Origin: Bacteroidota bacterium | GTDB taxonomy: Bacteria > Bacteroidota > Bacteroidia > NS11-12g > UBA9320 | NCBI GenBank assembly: GCA_013359235.1 | Contig: JABWCE010000005.1 | Coordinates: forward strand, 1 to 64,000 | Reading direction: 5' to 3' | DNA length: 64,000 nucleotides | The notes under the pieces: model-generated | What the model saw: the letters and a program-made list of their open reading frames with translations, nothing else | What the model was told of the DNA's origin: nothing | Database searches by the model: none | Shown here: piece by piece, positions 25,511-34,500 of the stretch | Numbering within the stretch: the stretch's first letter is position 1 | Layout of the letters: each line of letters opens with the position of its first letter | Made by a program: the position numbers and the translations under genes

Positions 25511-27296
25511 AAAAGCACAAGTTTTTCACTTTGACCTCTACGGAAAACGAGAAGATAAATACAATTTTCTGAATGAAAATTCTTTACAAAGCATAGCTTG
25601 GACAACTCTTAATCCACAAGAACCCGAACTCTTTTTTGTGCAAAAAGATTTTTCTTTACTGAATGATTATGACACTTTTATAAAAATTGATGAATTGCTA
25701 AATATAAATGGTGTTGGTATTTGTTCAAAACGAGATGAAACAGCAATAAAATTTAAAAAAAATGAATTGCATGAGGTTTTGAGTGATTTTGAGAATTTAT
25801 CAGATTTAGAAATAAAAACAAAATATAGGACAGAAAAAACAGAAAGTCGAGATAAAAAAATTGCTTTTGCGAAAAAAAACATTTCAGATTTTAAAATAAA
25901 AGAAGATTTTTTGCAAAAAATAAATTACCGACCTTTTGATACCAGATGGACATATTTTACCAACCGCTCAAAAGGTTTTTTAGCATACCCTGTTTACGCT
26001 ATAATGAAGCATTTAGTAGAAAACAATTTTGGAATAATTGTTTCTAAAAAAAGTCGTCAATTAAGTTTGGGCTATATGTTCATAACAAAAACTATTACTG
26101 ACTTGCACATTTTGGATAGCGCAGCAGATTCAACATACATTTTTCCTCTTTACCTTTATCCCGAACCTACATTAGGAGCAGAGTCAGAGCGAGTTCCTAA
26201 TTTTAATATGGAAATTGTGAAGAAGATAGCAGATAATTTAGGTTTAACTTTCACTGCTGAAAAATTCCCCTCCACTGGAGGGGTGGCTGAAAGCCAGGGT
26301 GGTACCTTCCCCTCCGTTGGAAGGGTGTCCGAAGGACGGGGTGGTCGAAACACCCAAAACTACATGTCTCTCCCATACAACCCTGCTTTAAAAGAAAGAG
26401 CCAAAGAATTAAGAAAAGCAGGCAATCTATCAGAAGTTCTTTTTTGGAATCAAGTAAAAAATAAGCAATTCAAAGGACTGGATTTTGACCGTCAAAAAAT
26501 TATTGGAAATTATATAGTTGATTTTTATTGTGCAAATTGCAATGTTGTGGTGGAGATAGACGGTAGCAGCCATGATAACAAACAAGATTACGATGCCGAA
26601 AGAGATGAATTTTTAGAGTCATTAGGACTCACGGTTATTCATATTCCCGTGGTAGAAGTTATGAATAACATGAGCAGTGTTATTGAGATGCTTCTTGACC
26701 ACCCCGCCCTAAAGGGCACCCCTCCTCACAAAGAAAATAAACCACCCCGTCCTACGGACACCCCTCCAAAGGAGGGGAATTTTTCTCCGATAGACCTATT
26801 AGATTACATCTATGCCGTTTTGCATTCGCCAACATACAGAGAAAAATACAAAGAATTTCTGAAAATAGATTTTCCGAGAATTCCATATCCAAAAGACCAG
26901 GAAACTTTTTGGCAATTGGTGGAGCTGGGCAAACAAATCCGTGAAATACATTTATTAGAAAGTCCGGTTGTAGAAAATTACATAACACAATATCCAATAG
27001 ACGGAGATAATGTTGTAGGTAAACCTCATTTTGAAAATTCCCCTCCAGTGGAGTGGTGGCTGAAAGCCGGGGTGGTCGGAAAAGTATATATCAACGAAAC
27101 CCAATATTTTGCCAACGTTCCGCAAACAGCTTGGGAATTTTACATTGGTGGTTATCAACCGGCACAAAAATGGCTCAAAGACCGCAAAGACAGAACCTTA
27201 GACATTGATGATATTTTGCATTATCAAAAAATAATTGTAGCCTTAACAGAAACTTATAGATTGATGAAGGAGATTGATAAAATTAAAATTATTTAG
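25500..27296 (+). CDS. Type ISP-like restriction-modification enzyme, C-terminal (target-recognition) half, carrying an internal DUF559 module
   Basis: 598 residues from the ATG at 25500 (a TTG at 25488 is the other option). Residues 1-255 (VFHFDLYGKREDKYNFLNEN, INYRPFDTRWTYFTNRSKG) and 428-598 (PIDLLDYIYAVLHSPTYREK, FYIGGYQPAQKWLKDRK) match the region that follows the methyltransferase in intact type ISP-like enzymes and should read the DNA target. Residues about 256-427 are foreign to that plan: two direct repeat copies, a DUF559 endonuclease domain beginning at a Met (26364), and two inverted repeat copies. Another repeat copy adds about 13 residues at 513-526. Reading frame is kept throughout. 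Whether the split, interrupted enzyme is active is unknown. Confidence 0.85.
   Translation: MKNKKAQVFHFDLYGKREDKYNFLNENSLQSIAWTTLNPQEPELFFVQKDFSLLNDYDTFIKIDELLNINGVGICSKRDETAIKFKKNELHEVLSDFENLSDLEIKTKYRTEKTESRDKKIAFAKKNISDFKIKEDFLQKINYRPFDTRWTYFTNRSKGFLAYPVYAIMKHLVENNFGIIVSKKSRQLSLGYMFITKTITDLHILDSAADSTYIFPLYLYPEPTLGAESERVPNFNMEIVKKIADNLGLTFTAEKFPSTGGVAESQGGTFPSVGRVSEGRGGRNTQNYMSLPYNPALKERAKELRKAGNLSEVLFWNQVKNKQFKGLDFDRQKIIGNYIVDFYCANCNVVVEIDGSSHDNKQDYDAERDEFLESLGLTVIHIPVVEVMNNMSSVIEMLLDHPALKGTPPHKENKPPRPTDTPPKEGNFSPIDLLDYIYAVLHSPTYREKYKEFLKIDFPRIPYPKDQETFWQLVELGKQIREIHLLESPVVENYITQYPIDGDNVVGKPHFENSPPVEWWLKAGVVGKVYINETQYFANVPQTAWEFYIGGYQPAQKWLKDRKDRTLDIDDILHYQKIIVALTETYRLMKEIDKIKII
26265..26303 (+). 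repeat. 39-nt double-hairpin repeat, copy A
   Basis: Begins TTCCCCTCC and ends GGGTGGT. Hairpin I: CCCCTCC-ACT-GGAGGGG, perfect 7-bp stem. Hairpin II: GGCT-GAA-AGCC. Translated in host frame as part of the restriction-modification protein. Confidence 0.85.
26307..26345 (+). repeat. 39-nt double-hairpin repeat, copy B
   Basis: Same length and ends as copy A, 3 bases downstream of it. Hairpin I carries one mismatch (CCCCTCC-GTT-GGAAGGG). Hairpin II is GTCC-GAA-GGAC, a compensatory change relative to copy A with the same GAA loop. Confidence 0.85.
26698..26736 (-). repeat. 39-nt double-hairpin repeat, copy D (degenerate)
   Basis: Inverted orientation. The hairpin II half is intact (GCCC-TTTA-GGGC on the minus strand, then GGGGTGGT), but the distal arm of hairpin I is eroded. 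Confidence 0.65.
26741..26779 (-). repeat. 39-nt double-hairpin repeat, copy C
   Basis: Inverted orientation, 4 bases after copy D. On the minus strand hairpin I is CCCCTCC-TTT-GGAGGGG and hairpin II GTCC-GTA-GGAC; ends match copies A and B. Confidence 0.85.
27038..27076 (+). repeat. 39-nt double-hairpin repeat, solitary copy E
   Basis: Starts TTCCCCTCC, ends GGGTGGT; hairpin I CCCCTCC-AGT-GGAGTGG has one mismatch and hairpin II GGCT-GAA-AGCC is perfect. It adds NSPPVEWWLKAGVV between HFE and GKVYINETQYF of the host protein, in a reading phase different from copies A and B. Confidence 0.85.
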
Positions 27297-27409
27297 AAAT
27301 AGAGAACAACAATATAAAATAAAAAACATATAAATTTATTAAAGTTATAATTTTAAATTAATATAATTGTAATAGTGTTGATTAATAAATTAAAAAATCT
27401 AAACTTAAT

Positions 27410-28288
27410 ATGAGTTTTAATGAATTTACAAATCGTTACCTTAATTTTAACTCAAGCCAGAAAGCAGGAATTATAGCTCTTTTGGCAATAATAGCAGTCT
27501 TGTATTTTTTGCCTGATTACATTTATAAAACACAAAATGAAAAGATTAAATTAGATACAGATAATGTAGCGTATGATAACATAAATACTGATGAAAATAT
27601 TAAAACTAATGCAAAAAGTGTTAATGGAAGTATTAATAAGCGATTTTCGCCATTTTATTTTGACCCCAATACTGTTGTTTCCGAAGAATTGAAAAAATTT
27701 GGAGTTTCGGAATATGTAATTAAAAATTTTACGAAATATAGAAATTCGGGGGCTGTTTTTAAAACAAAAAACGACTTTAAAAAAATTTATGGTTTGAAAC
27801 CTGAACTTTACAGCAAAATAGAATCTTTTATTCGTATAGAAATTTATAAACCGAAAATAAATACAGAAAAAAAGGTGAAAATTGAAGAAAATCCGATTGT
27901 GGAAATAAATTCGGCAGATTCTGCCACTTTGATAAAAATTAAAGGTATTGGACCATACTTGGCTTCAAAAATTATTAAATACAGAAATGCACTTGGCGGT
28001 TTTGTGAATTTAAACCAATTATATGAAATTTATAGCCTAAAGAAAGAAATGGTTGATGTTTTTGCTTCACAGATTAAGTTTGATTTATCGTTTATTAAAA
28101 AAATAAATTTGAATACTGCCGAATACAATGATTTGAAAAAACATCCGTATTTGAATGGGAGAGAGGCTTGGGCAATTATAAAATATCGCAGCCAGCACGG
28201 TTTATTCAATCAAATTGAAGATTTGAAACAAGTAGCTATCCTAAAGCCTGAAACTATTGAAAAAATCAAGCCTTACATTGAGTTTTGA
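27410..28288 (+). CDS. ComEA-like helix-hairpin-helix membrane protein
   Basis: 292 residues. One N-terminal membrane span (about 18-37, AGIIALLAIIAVLYFLPDYI) and a periplasmic part with repeated HhH units: FGVSEYVIKNFTKYRNSGAVF, INSADSATLIKIKGIGPYLASKIIKYRNALGGF and LNTAEYNDLKKHPYLNGREAWAIIKYR. ComEA relatives bind incoming DNA during natural transformation; this longer Bacteroidota form is of uncertain role. The gene ends exactly where the convergent BNR-protein gene ends, with no base between the stop codons. Confidence 0.88.
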   Translation: MSFNEFTNRYLNFNSSQKAGIIALLAIIAVLYFLPDYIYKTQNEKIKLDTDNVAYDNINTDENIKTNAKSVNGSINKRFSPFYFDPNTVVSEELKKFGVSEYVIKNFTKYRNSGAVFKTKNDFKKIYGLKPELYSKIESFIRIEIYKPKINTEKKVKIEENPIVEINSADSATLIKIKGIGPYLASKIIKYRNALGGFVNLNQLYEIYSLKKEMVDVFASQIKFDLSFIKKINLNTAEYNDLKKHPYLNGREAWAIIKYRSQHGLFNQIEDLKQVAILKPETIEKIKPYIEF

Positions 28289-31200
28289 CTATTTCACTTT
28301 TAAAATATCTACATCAATTTCATTAGCTTTTTTGTTGTATTGTTTTATAAGTGTTTTGCTTATCTTATCAAATTTCTGCAGTTGAACATCGGCTTGGGCA
28401 GCCAAATCGGCAAAAGCATCAAAATACTGTTGAGGTACCTGCCCTTTAAAAGCATCAATATTATCAATTAATGCTGCAATTTTATTATTTAGTTTCATTG
28501 GAAAATTGAGTAAATCCTGAATATTTTCGGCTTGCGTTTGTACTAATTCATTCTCTATTTTTGTCAATGAATCCGCAATGGTTTTACCAAGTTTTTCAAT
28601 TGTATCGCGTACTGCACCGGTTGGTAATCCTGAGTTGAAATTAGTTATTTGTTTTTTAATGTTTCTAATATTATTAACCGTTGAATGTATTTTATTTACT
28701 TTAGTAATTACAGAATCCAATAGTTTCTTTTTATCTTTATAATTTTCGATACTTGGTTTATCAAATCGCGGATCAGGCTTTATTTCGCATTTATCTTTAT
28801 CTATCAAATTATTTTCAATGTAAAATTCTAAAGTGTAAATGTCTGGAGTAGCCATTGGTCCAGATAAAGAAGCCCCCCACAAAACATTTGCACCGCCATC
28901 AATTTTTATTAAATCAGCGGTTTTCATATCCCATACAAACCTGTTAAAGCCTTTGTTATTGCTTAAAATACCTTGTGATTTTACTGTTTTCGGCTTATAA
29001 AAGTCGTTATTGATGTTTACGGGTAAATAATTTTTATCTCTTTTTGATGAGAAAGATGCAACAGAATCTCCCAACGAATTTTTAATTTTTAAAATAATCT
29101 CTTTCGTTGTGGTATCGGGCAAAAAATAATCGGCTATCAAACCACAAGGCGCATTTACCCCTGATTGCATATTTTCATCAAAATAAGAACCTCCGCCTGC
29201 ATTGAAAGTATGACGGCAGTTGAAAACCGTTTTTGTATTTTGAATATTTGAATTTAAGAAATTGTATAAAATGCTGATATTATCCATTACCCAAAATCCT
29301 CTTCCATGAGTAGCAATTATTAAATCGTGTTCTTCGGGATGTATTGCAATATCGTGAATAGGTGTAATTGGTAGGTTTTGATTAAATTTCTGCCAGCTTG
29401 CACCATCGTTGAAAGAAATGTATAACCCAATTTCGGTACCACAAAACAATAAACCTTTCATTGAAGGGTCTTCTCTAATTACTCTTGTTGCTGCATTTTT
29501 AGGCAATCCTTTATCAATTCTTATCCATGTTTTTCCAAAATCTTCGGTTTTGAATAAATATGGAGTCATATCGCCAAGTTTAAAACGGTTTGCAGCCAAA
29601 TATGCTTTTTGCTTATCGTAGTGAGATGCTTCGATAATACTTATTTGGGTGTTTTCGGGTATTTGAGTACTTGAAACATCTGTCCAAGTTTTACCATCAT
29701 CTTTGCTCAAATGTACAAGTCCATCATCACTTCCTGCCCATAAAATTCCTTGCTGCAAATGAGATTCAGCAAGTGTAAAAATTGTATTAAATGTCTCAAC
29801 ACCTGTATTGTCTTTTGTAATAGGACCGCCACTTACCTTTTGTTTTGATTTATCATTTCTTGTAAGGTCGGGGCTTATTGTTTCCCAGTGAAAACCTTCG
29901 TCGTAGCTTCGATGTACATATTGCGAAGTTGCATATAAAATTGTTTTTTCTTTAGTACTGAATTTTGAAAAAATTATTGGAAACGTCCATTGAAAGCGGT
30001 ATTTAAGATTTTCAACACCATCACCCAAGCCATCTTCGGGATACACATTTAAGGATGTTGTATATCCTAAATCTTTGTCAATTCTGTAAATTGCCCCGCT
30101 GTAATTACCGCCATAAGCTACTTTGGGTTTAAATGGGTGAGGAGCTATGTAACCGCTTTCGCCCCAGGCGCAAATGTACCAATCAGATTTAGAAATTTCC
30201 CAACTAAAACTTCGGCTTTTTATTGCCACACTTGTATTATCTTGCTGTGCCCCATAAATTTTGTAAGGAAAATCGTTGTCAATAGCTACATGGTAAAATT
30301 GTCCTGTAGGAAAATCTTGCTCTGTCCAGTTCAAGCCTCCATTAAGCGAAACAGTACCTCCGCCATCATTGCCTATTATCATCATTTCAGGATTTTCGGG
30401 GTTTATCCACATATCGTGGTTATCGGCATGTTGTGCCCATTCTGTTGTAAAAGTTTTGCCACCGTCAATACTTTTGTGGTAAGCTACATTCAAAACATAA
30501 ACTATATCTTTGTTTTTGGGATGACAAAATACTCTGCTAAAGTACCAAGGTCTTTGTTTTATTGCTTTTTCTTCCGTAATTTTTATCCATGTTTCGCCGG
30601 CATCATCACTTCTGAAAAGACCTCCGTTTTTGTTTTCAATCATAGCAAAAATTCTATCAGACGAAACAGGTGATACCGAAATACAAATTTTTCCTAAAAT
30701 TCCTTTAGGCAAGCCCTCGTTTTGAGAGATATTTTTCCAAGTGTTACCGCCATCTGTGCTCTTATACAAACCGCTTTGTTTTCCGCCACTCGACATACTC
30801 CAAGGTGTGCGATATGCCTGCCACATTCCTGCATATAGTATTTCGGGGTCATTAGGATCCATTACAAGGCTTATGCAACCTGTGCTATCCGAAATATAAA
30901 ATATTTTTTGCCATGTTTTTCCTCCATCTTTACTTTTATAAATACCTCTGTCGGCGTTTGGTTTAAAAATATTTCCCATTGCCGAAACATATACTAAATC
31001 GGCATTTTGGGGATGTACTGCAATATCAGAAATTGCAAAAGTATTTTCAAGTCCAAGTTTAATCCATTTTTTGCCTCCATTTATGCTTTTATAAATTCCA
31101 TCGCCAAAGCTAATGTTACCTCTTATAGCTGTTTCGCCCATCCCAACATAAATAATTTTTGGATCAGAAGGAGCTACTGTAATTGCACCAACCGAACTAC

Positions 31201-31462
31201 TTTTAAAAATAGTATCAGAAATACATTTCCACGATTTGCCGCTATTATCAGTTTTCCATATTCCACCACCTACGGCACCAAAGTAAAATGTATTTGGCTG
31301 TTGCGAATGTCCGCAAACGGCAAGGCTCCTACCTCCGCGATATGGTCCTATATTTCTGTACTTGAGGTCAGAAAATTTACTCAAATCAATATTTTGTGAT
31401 AATATATCATTCGTTAGAAATAATAAAATTGTAAATAAAGTAATAAATTTTATTCTTGACAT
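28289..31462 (-). CDS. Large secreted BNR/sortilin-type beta-propeller protein
   Basis: 1057 residues with a signal peptide (ILLFLTNDILSQN). Many Asp-box/BNR motifs of the S-x-D-x-G-x-T-W kind: KTDNSGKSWKC, KSINGGKKWIK, KSKDGGKTWQK, KSTDGGNTWKN, RSDDAGETWIK, LSKDDGKTWTD, KTEDFGKTWIR and SFNDGASWQK. They fill residues about 50-740 and should form one or two propellers as in VPS10/sortilin and exo-sialidases. The remaining 300 residues include a beta domain and a helical tail (TVNNIRNIKKQITNF to VDILKVK). Unlike its secreted neighbours it has no T9SS sorting domain. Catalytic sialidase residues were not identified, so binding is as likely as hydrolysis. Confidence 0.85.
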   Translation of the reverse strand: MSRIKFITLFTILLFLTNDILSQNIDLSKFSDLKYRNIGPYRGGRSLAVCGHSQQPNTFYFGAVGGGIWKTDNSGKSWKCISDTIFKSSSVGAITVAPSDPKIIYVGMGETAIRGNISFGDGIYKSINGGKKWIKLGLENTFAISDIAVHPQNADLVYVSAMGNIFKPNADRGIYKSKDGGKTWQKIFYISDSTGCISLVMDPNDPEILYAGMWQAYRTPWSMSSGGKQSGLYKSTDGGNTWKNISQNEGLPKGILGKICISVSPVSSDRIFAMIENKNGGLFRSDDAGETWIKITEEKAIKQRPWYFSRVFCHPKNKDIVYVLNVAYHKSIDGGKTFTTEWAQHADNHDMWINPENPEMMIIGNDGGGTVSLNGGLNWTEQDFPTGQFYHVAIDNDFPYKIYGAQQDNTSVAIKSRSFSWEISKSDWYICAWGESGYIAPHPFKPKVAYGGNYSGAIYRIDKDLGYTTSLNVYPEDGLGDGVENLKYRFQWTFPIIFSKFSTKEKTILYATSQYVHRSYDEGFHWETISPDLTRNDKSKQKVSGGPITKDNTGVETFNTIFTLAESHLQQGILWAGSDDGLVHLSKDDGKTWTDVSSTQIPENTQISIIEASHYDKQKAYLAANRFKLGDMTPYLFKTEDFGKTWIRIDKGLPKNAATRVIREDPSMKGLLFCGTEIGLYISFNDGASWQKFNQNLPITPIHDIAIHPEEHDLIIATHGRGFWVMDNISILYNFLNSNIQNTKTVFNCRHTFNAGGGSYFDENMQSGVNAPCGLIADYFLPDTTTKEIILKIKNSLGDSVASFSSKRDKNYLPVNINNDFYKPKTVKSQGILSNNKGFNRFVWDMKTADLIKIDGGANVLWGASLSGPMATPDIYTLEFYIENNLIDKDKCEIKPDPRFDKPSIENYKDKKKLLDSVITKVNKIHSTVNNIRNIKKQITNFNSGLPTGAVRDTIEKLGKTIADSLTKIENELVQTQAENIQDLLNFPMKLNNKIAALIDNIDAFKGQVPQQYFDAFADLAAQADVQLQKFDKISKTLIKQYNKKANEIDVDILKVK

Positions 31463-31467
31463 AAATT

Positions 31468-31475
31468 CAAAAATA
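31468..31475 (-). promoter_or_regulatory. Candidate -7 box for the BNR-protein gene (TATTTTTG)
   Basis: Minus-strand TATTTTTG matches TAnnTTTG and ends 5 bases before the ATG. No -33 TTG recognised; A-rich surroundings. Confidence 0.3.
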
Positions 31476-31514
31476 GTATTAAGAAATTTTAATACTAAAT
31501 ATAATTTTTATAAA

Positions 31515-31547
31515 CTAAAAAGACCTCCATTTTGGAGGTCTTTTTAG
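31515..31547 (-). terminator. Rho-independent terminator after the PKD-protein gene
   Basis: A 14-bp perfect stem (arms CTAAAAAGACCTCC and its complement) with a five-base loop, ending in T residues on the minus strand. It lies between the PKD gene stop (31571) and the next gene start (31462). Its symmetry lets it work in both directions. Confidence 0.9.
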
Positions 31548-31570
31548 TTGAAATGGAATTAGAATTTTAA

Positions 31571-34500
31571 TTATTTATTTAAAGTGATTTTTTGTATGTA
31601 GGTATTATTGTTGTTTATCAATTTTACTAAATAAACACCTTCTGCTGCTTTAAGTTCAATATAGTGATTTTTTTCGAGAGGATTAAGTTTTTGTTCCTTA
31701 ACCTTTTCTCCAACCAAATTGTAAATTGAAACTGTAATATCATTTTTTGGATTTTCAACGGATAAAGTAAAGTTTCCCGAACTTGGGTTAGGGAAAAGTT
31801 TAAAACCTTCTGATTTTGTTATATTTTTTACATCACCTGTAATTTCTAATGTTTTGCAAGTTTGGGTAAAACAACCTGAAGCATTTGTTACAGTAAGGCA
31901 AACATTAAATTTACCATATTCAAAAGCATTAATATAATGATATTGAGTTGTTGGAGTTTCAGAAGTGCCTCCTTCGCCAAAATCCCAATGATATGTTGTG
32001 TTGCCACTTTGCAGGGCATTAAAATAAACTAATCTGCCGCTTTTTGTATAATTGTAGTCAGAAATCGGGTTTGTATTTACGGTTACAGGTTTTGAAACAG
32101 AATCAGAACAACCGCCAGGAACTAAAGCAACAAGTGTTACATTGTATGTTTTTGAAACCGGGCTTATGTACATGTGACGTGGTGAATGTATATTTGAATA
32201 TGTGCCATCGCCAAATTTCCAAAGATAATTTAGACTGCCTGACGATACGGTGGATTTATTTGAAAATACTACAACTTCATTTTCGCATACATCAGATGTA
32301 TTGAAATCAGCTTTTGACTGCAATTTAACATTTATTTCTTTGCTGATTTTATCAGAACAACCATTGTTTGAAGTAAGGGTAAGTGTTACAATTTTTTTAC
32401 CAATTACAGAAAATAAAATTGCCGGATTTTCAACCGTTGTAGTTCCATAGCTCCCAAAATCCCAATGAAAAATAGTAGTTATGGGATTTGCCGGCCGCAT
32501 GCCTGTAAATGAAAACTGAGTTTTGCTTTGGTTACAAGCTGCTCCATATTTGAAATCGGCAAGTGGAGATTCCATTAATGTAATATTTTTAGTTGTAGAG
32601 TCGGTACATCCAAATTCCGAAACTGCTTTTAATTTAACTGTTTTTGTTCCTGCATTAGCAAAGGAATGTACAGCATTTACAAGTGTTGATTTAGAGCCAT
32701 CGCTAAAAGTCCAATTATAACCCATGTTTCCTGTTGAAATTGTTGACGTATTAAAAAACTCTATATCAGTTTTGTCGCACAAACTTGGAGGAAAAATAAA
32801 CGATGCTTTGGGTCGGGCAAATGTCCAGGCATTTTTTGTTAAAGTTCTTGTACAGCCTTTGGCTGAAGCGGTGAGCGTAACTTTATAGCTACCAGAATTT
32901 GCATATTTTTGTTTGGGGCTAACTTTTGAACTCGTTGAGCCATTTCCAAAGTTCCACAAATATGTAATAGTTCCTTTGCTGATGGTTGTAGAATTTACAA
33001 AACTTACACTATCGCCCATACAAGCATTATAAACTTTAAATCCGATTTTTGGAATTTCAGTAATTTCAACAGATTGTGTTATACTGTCTTTATATCCGTA
33101 TGGTACTGTAGATGTAATTAGTTTTACTAAATAAACTCCATGTGTAGGATATGTAAATACTGCATCAGTATTGTTTGAAGTATCAGCAGGATTACCCGTT
33201 CCAAAATTCCATCTGCTGTATAAATTTCCTGAAGAAACTGTTGAAGCATTTGTGAAAATAACATTATCTCCGTCACATAATGGTTGAGGAAATTTAAAAT
33301 CTACATTTGGACGTGGAGCAACGAAAATGTATCTTGTTATTGTAGAATCACAGTAATAAGGTCCCAAGTCTTTCAATTGCATTGTCATTATAATTGTTGA
33401 ATCGGTTAATGATCCATCGGGCATAAATGTTACAGTAGCATTAGAACTACCGGTAGGAGTAGGCGAAGTTGGAGTATAAAAAGTTGTTGGAATAATAGTA
33501 CCTTTTGGTGTACGAAGAGTAAAATTGCTCATTACCCAAGTTGTACCGTAGTCAGAATTATTGTACCCTGTAGGAGGTGTAATTTCATAACTTAATTTAT
33601 CACCTTTTGCTACAATATCAGGATTGCCTTTTGTTCCGTTTGTAAATGGCATAGTAGTTTGAAAAAGTGAACCTTTGATAAAACTTGCACCATGTGGACT
33701 TGGTTTTACAGTGATATTGAGTGGAACGCGGTTGCTCGGGCAGTTTGAAGGGCGGTAATGTGTTTCCCAAGTTAATGGATAATTGGTATTGGGTGTTGCA
33801 AATTCAGTTCCTCCATAACAAATTCTGTCTTGAAATACAACTAAATCTGTTCCGGTTGTAGTAATACCTCCTGAAACTGATGCTAATGACCAAGGTGAAC
33901 TTGTAGTAACTGGCGTTGTTGTTATATAAAAACCATAAGTAACGCCTTTGTCTAATAATGTTTCTGGTATTTTAATATAAGCACGATAATAGCTACCAAC
34001 CTGCCGTACTCTGGAAACTCCATTACTTACAAGTTTAGTCCATGCACTCGGTGTGGTATTGTATCCAATATAAGTTCCGTTTCGCATATAAACATTAAAA
34101 GTTGCATTTTGGATATTTGAAGTCAATACAACACAAAAACTATCAATAATAACTCCGATTTTAGGTGTAATATTTGCAAACCCTCCTGAATATGTAGAGC
34201 CATAGCCCACAGAAGGTGTCATTGAGTTTGCAAGTGATTTGGGGGTTCCAATTTTTGATGCCTGGGCATAAAATGTATTTAAACCATAAGTAAGTGGTGG
34301 CGAAAGTGCATTTTTGCCTCTGGCAATAATATTTCCACCTGATGAAGTATCATACCATACAACAGAATCAGCCGCATTGCCAGGTATAGCTTGTAAAAGT
34401 GCTTGTCCCGGTCCGCATTTAACAAAATCTGTAACTTTGGGGTCTAATGCAGGTCCTACATATTTAAAAGAAATTGTAAATGTATCATTTGCCGGAACAG

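Larger units (their letters stand above)
26265..26779 (+). mobile_element. Candidate mobile unit: DUF559 endonuclease flanked by inverted pairs of a 39-nt palindromic repeat
   Basis: Order: repeat A, repeat B (both plus), a DUF559 coding segment (ATG 26364 to about 26697), repeat D, repeat C (both minus). The ends are thus inverted repeats in tandem pairs. The coding segment has the Vsr-like DUF559 pattern LRKAGNLSEVLFWNQVKNK, IIGNYIVDFYC and VVVEIDGSSHDN followed by RDEFLESLGLTVI. Both flanks of host protein look continuous with one another, and the host frame is preserved. Mobility is inferred from structure and from a solitary repeat copy nearby; no target duplication was demonstrated. Confidence 0.65.

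Noticed and set aside
26156-26353. Minus-strand frame of 65 residues rich in Pro/Thr across repeats A and B
   Set aside because: It is produced by the palindromic repeats being open on both strands; it lies inside a plus-strand gene and has no independent support.
22600-27296. Prophage or integrative element carrying the restriction locus
   Set aside because: No integrase, transposase, structural phage gene, tRNA junction or flanking direct repeats were seen at the island edges.
30137-30673. 178-residue plus-strand frame opposite the BNR-protein gene
   Set aside because: Antisense shadow of a well-supported gene; Cys/Tyr/Phe-rich composition unlike a real protein and no recognisable motif.
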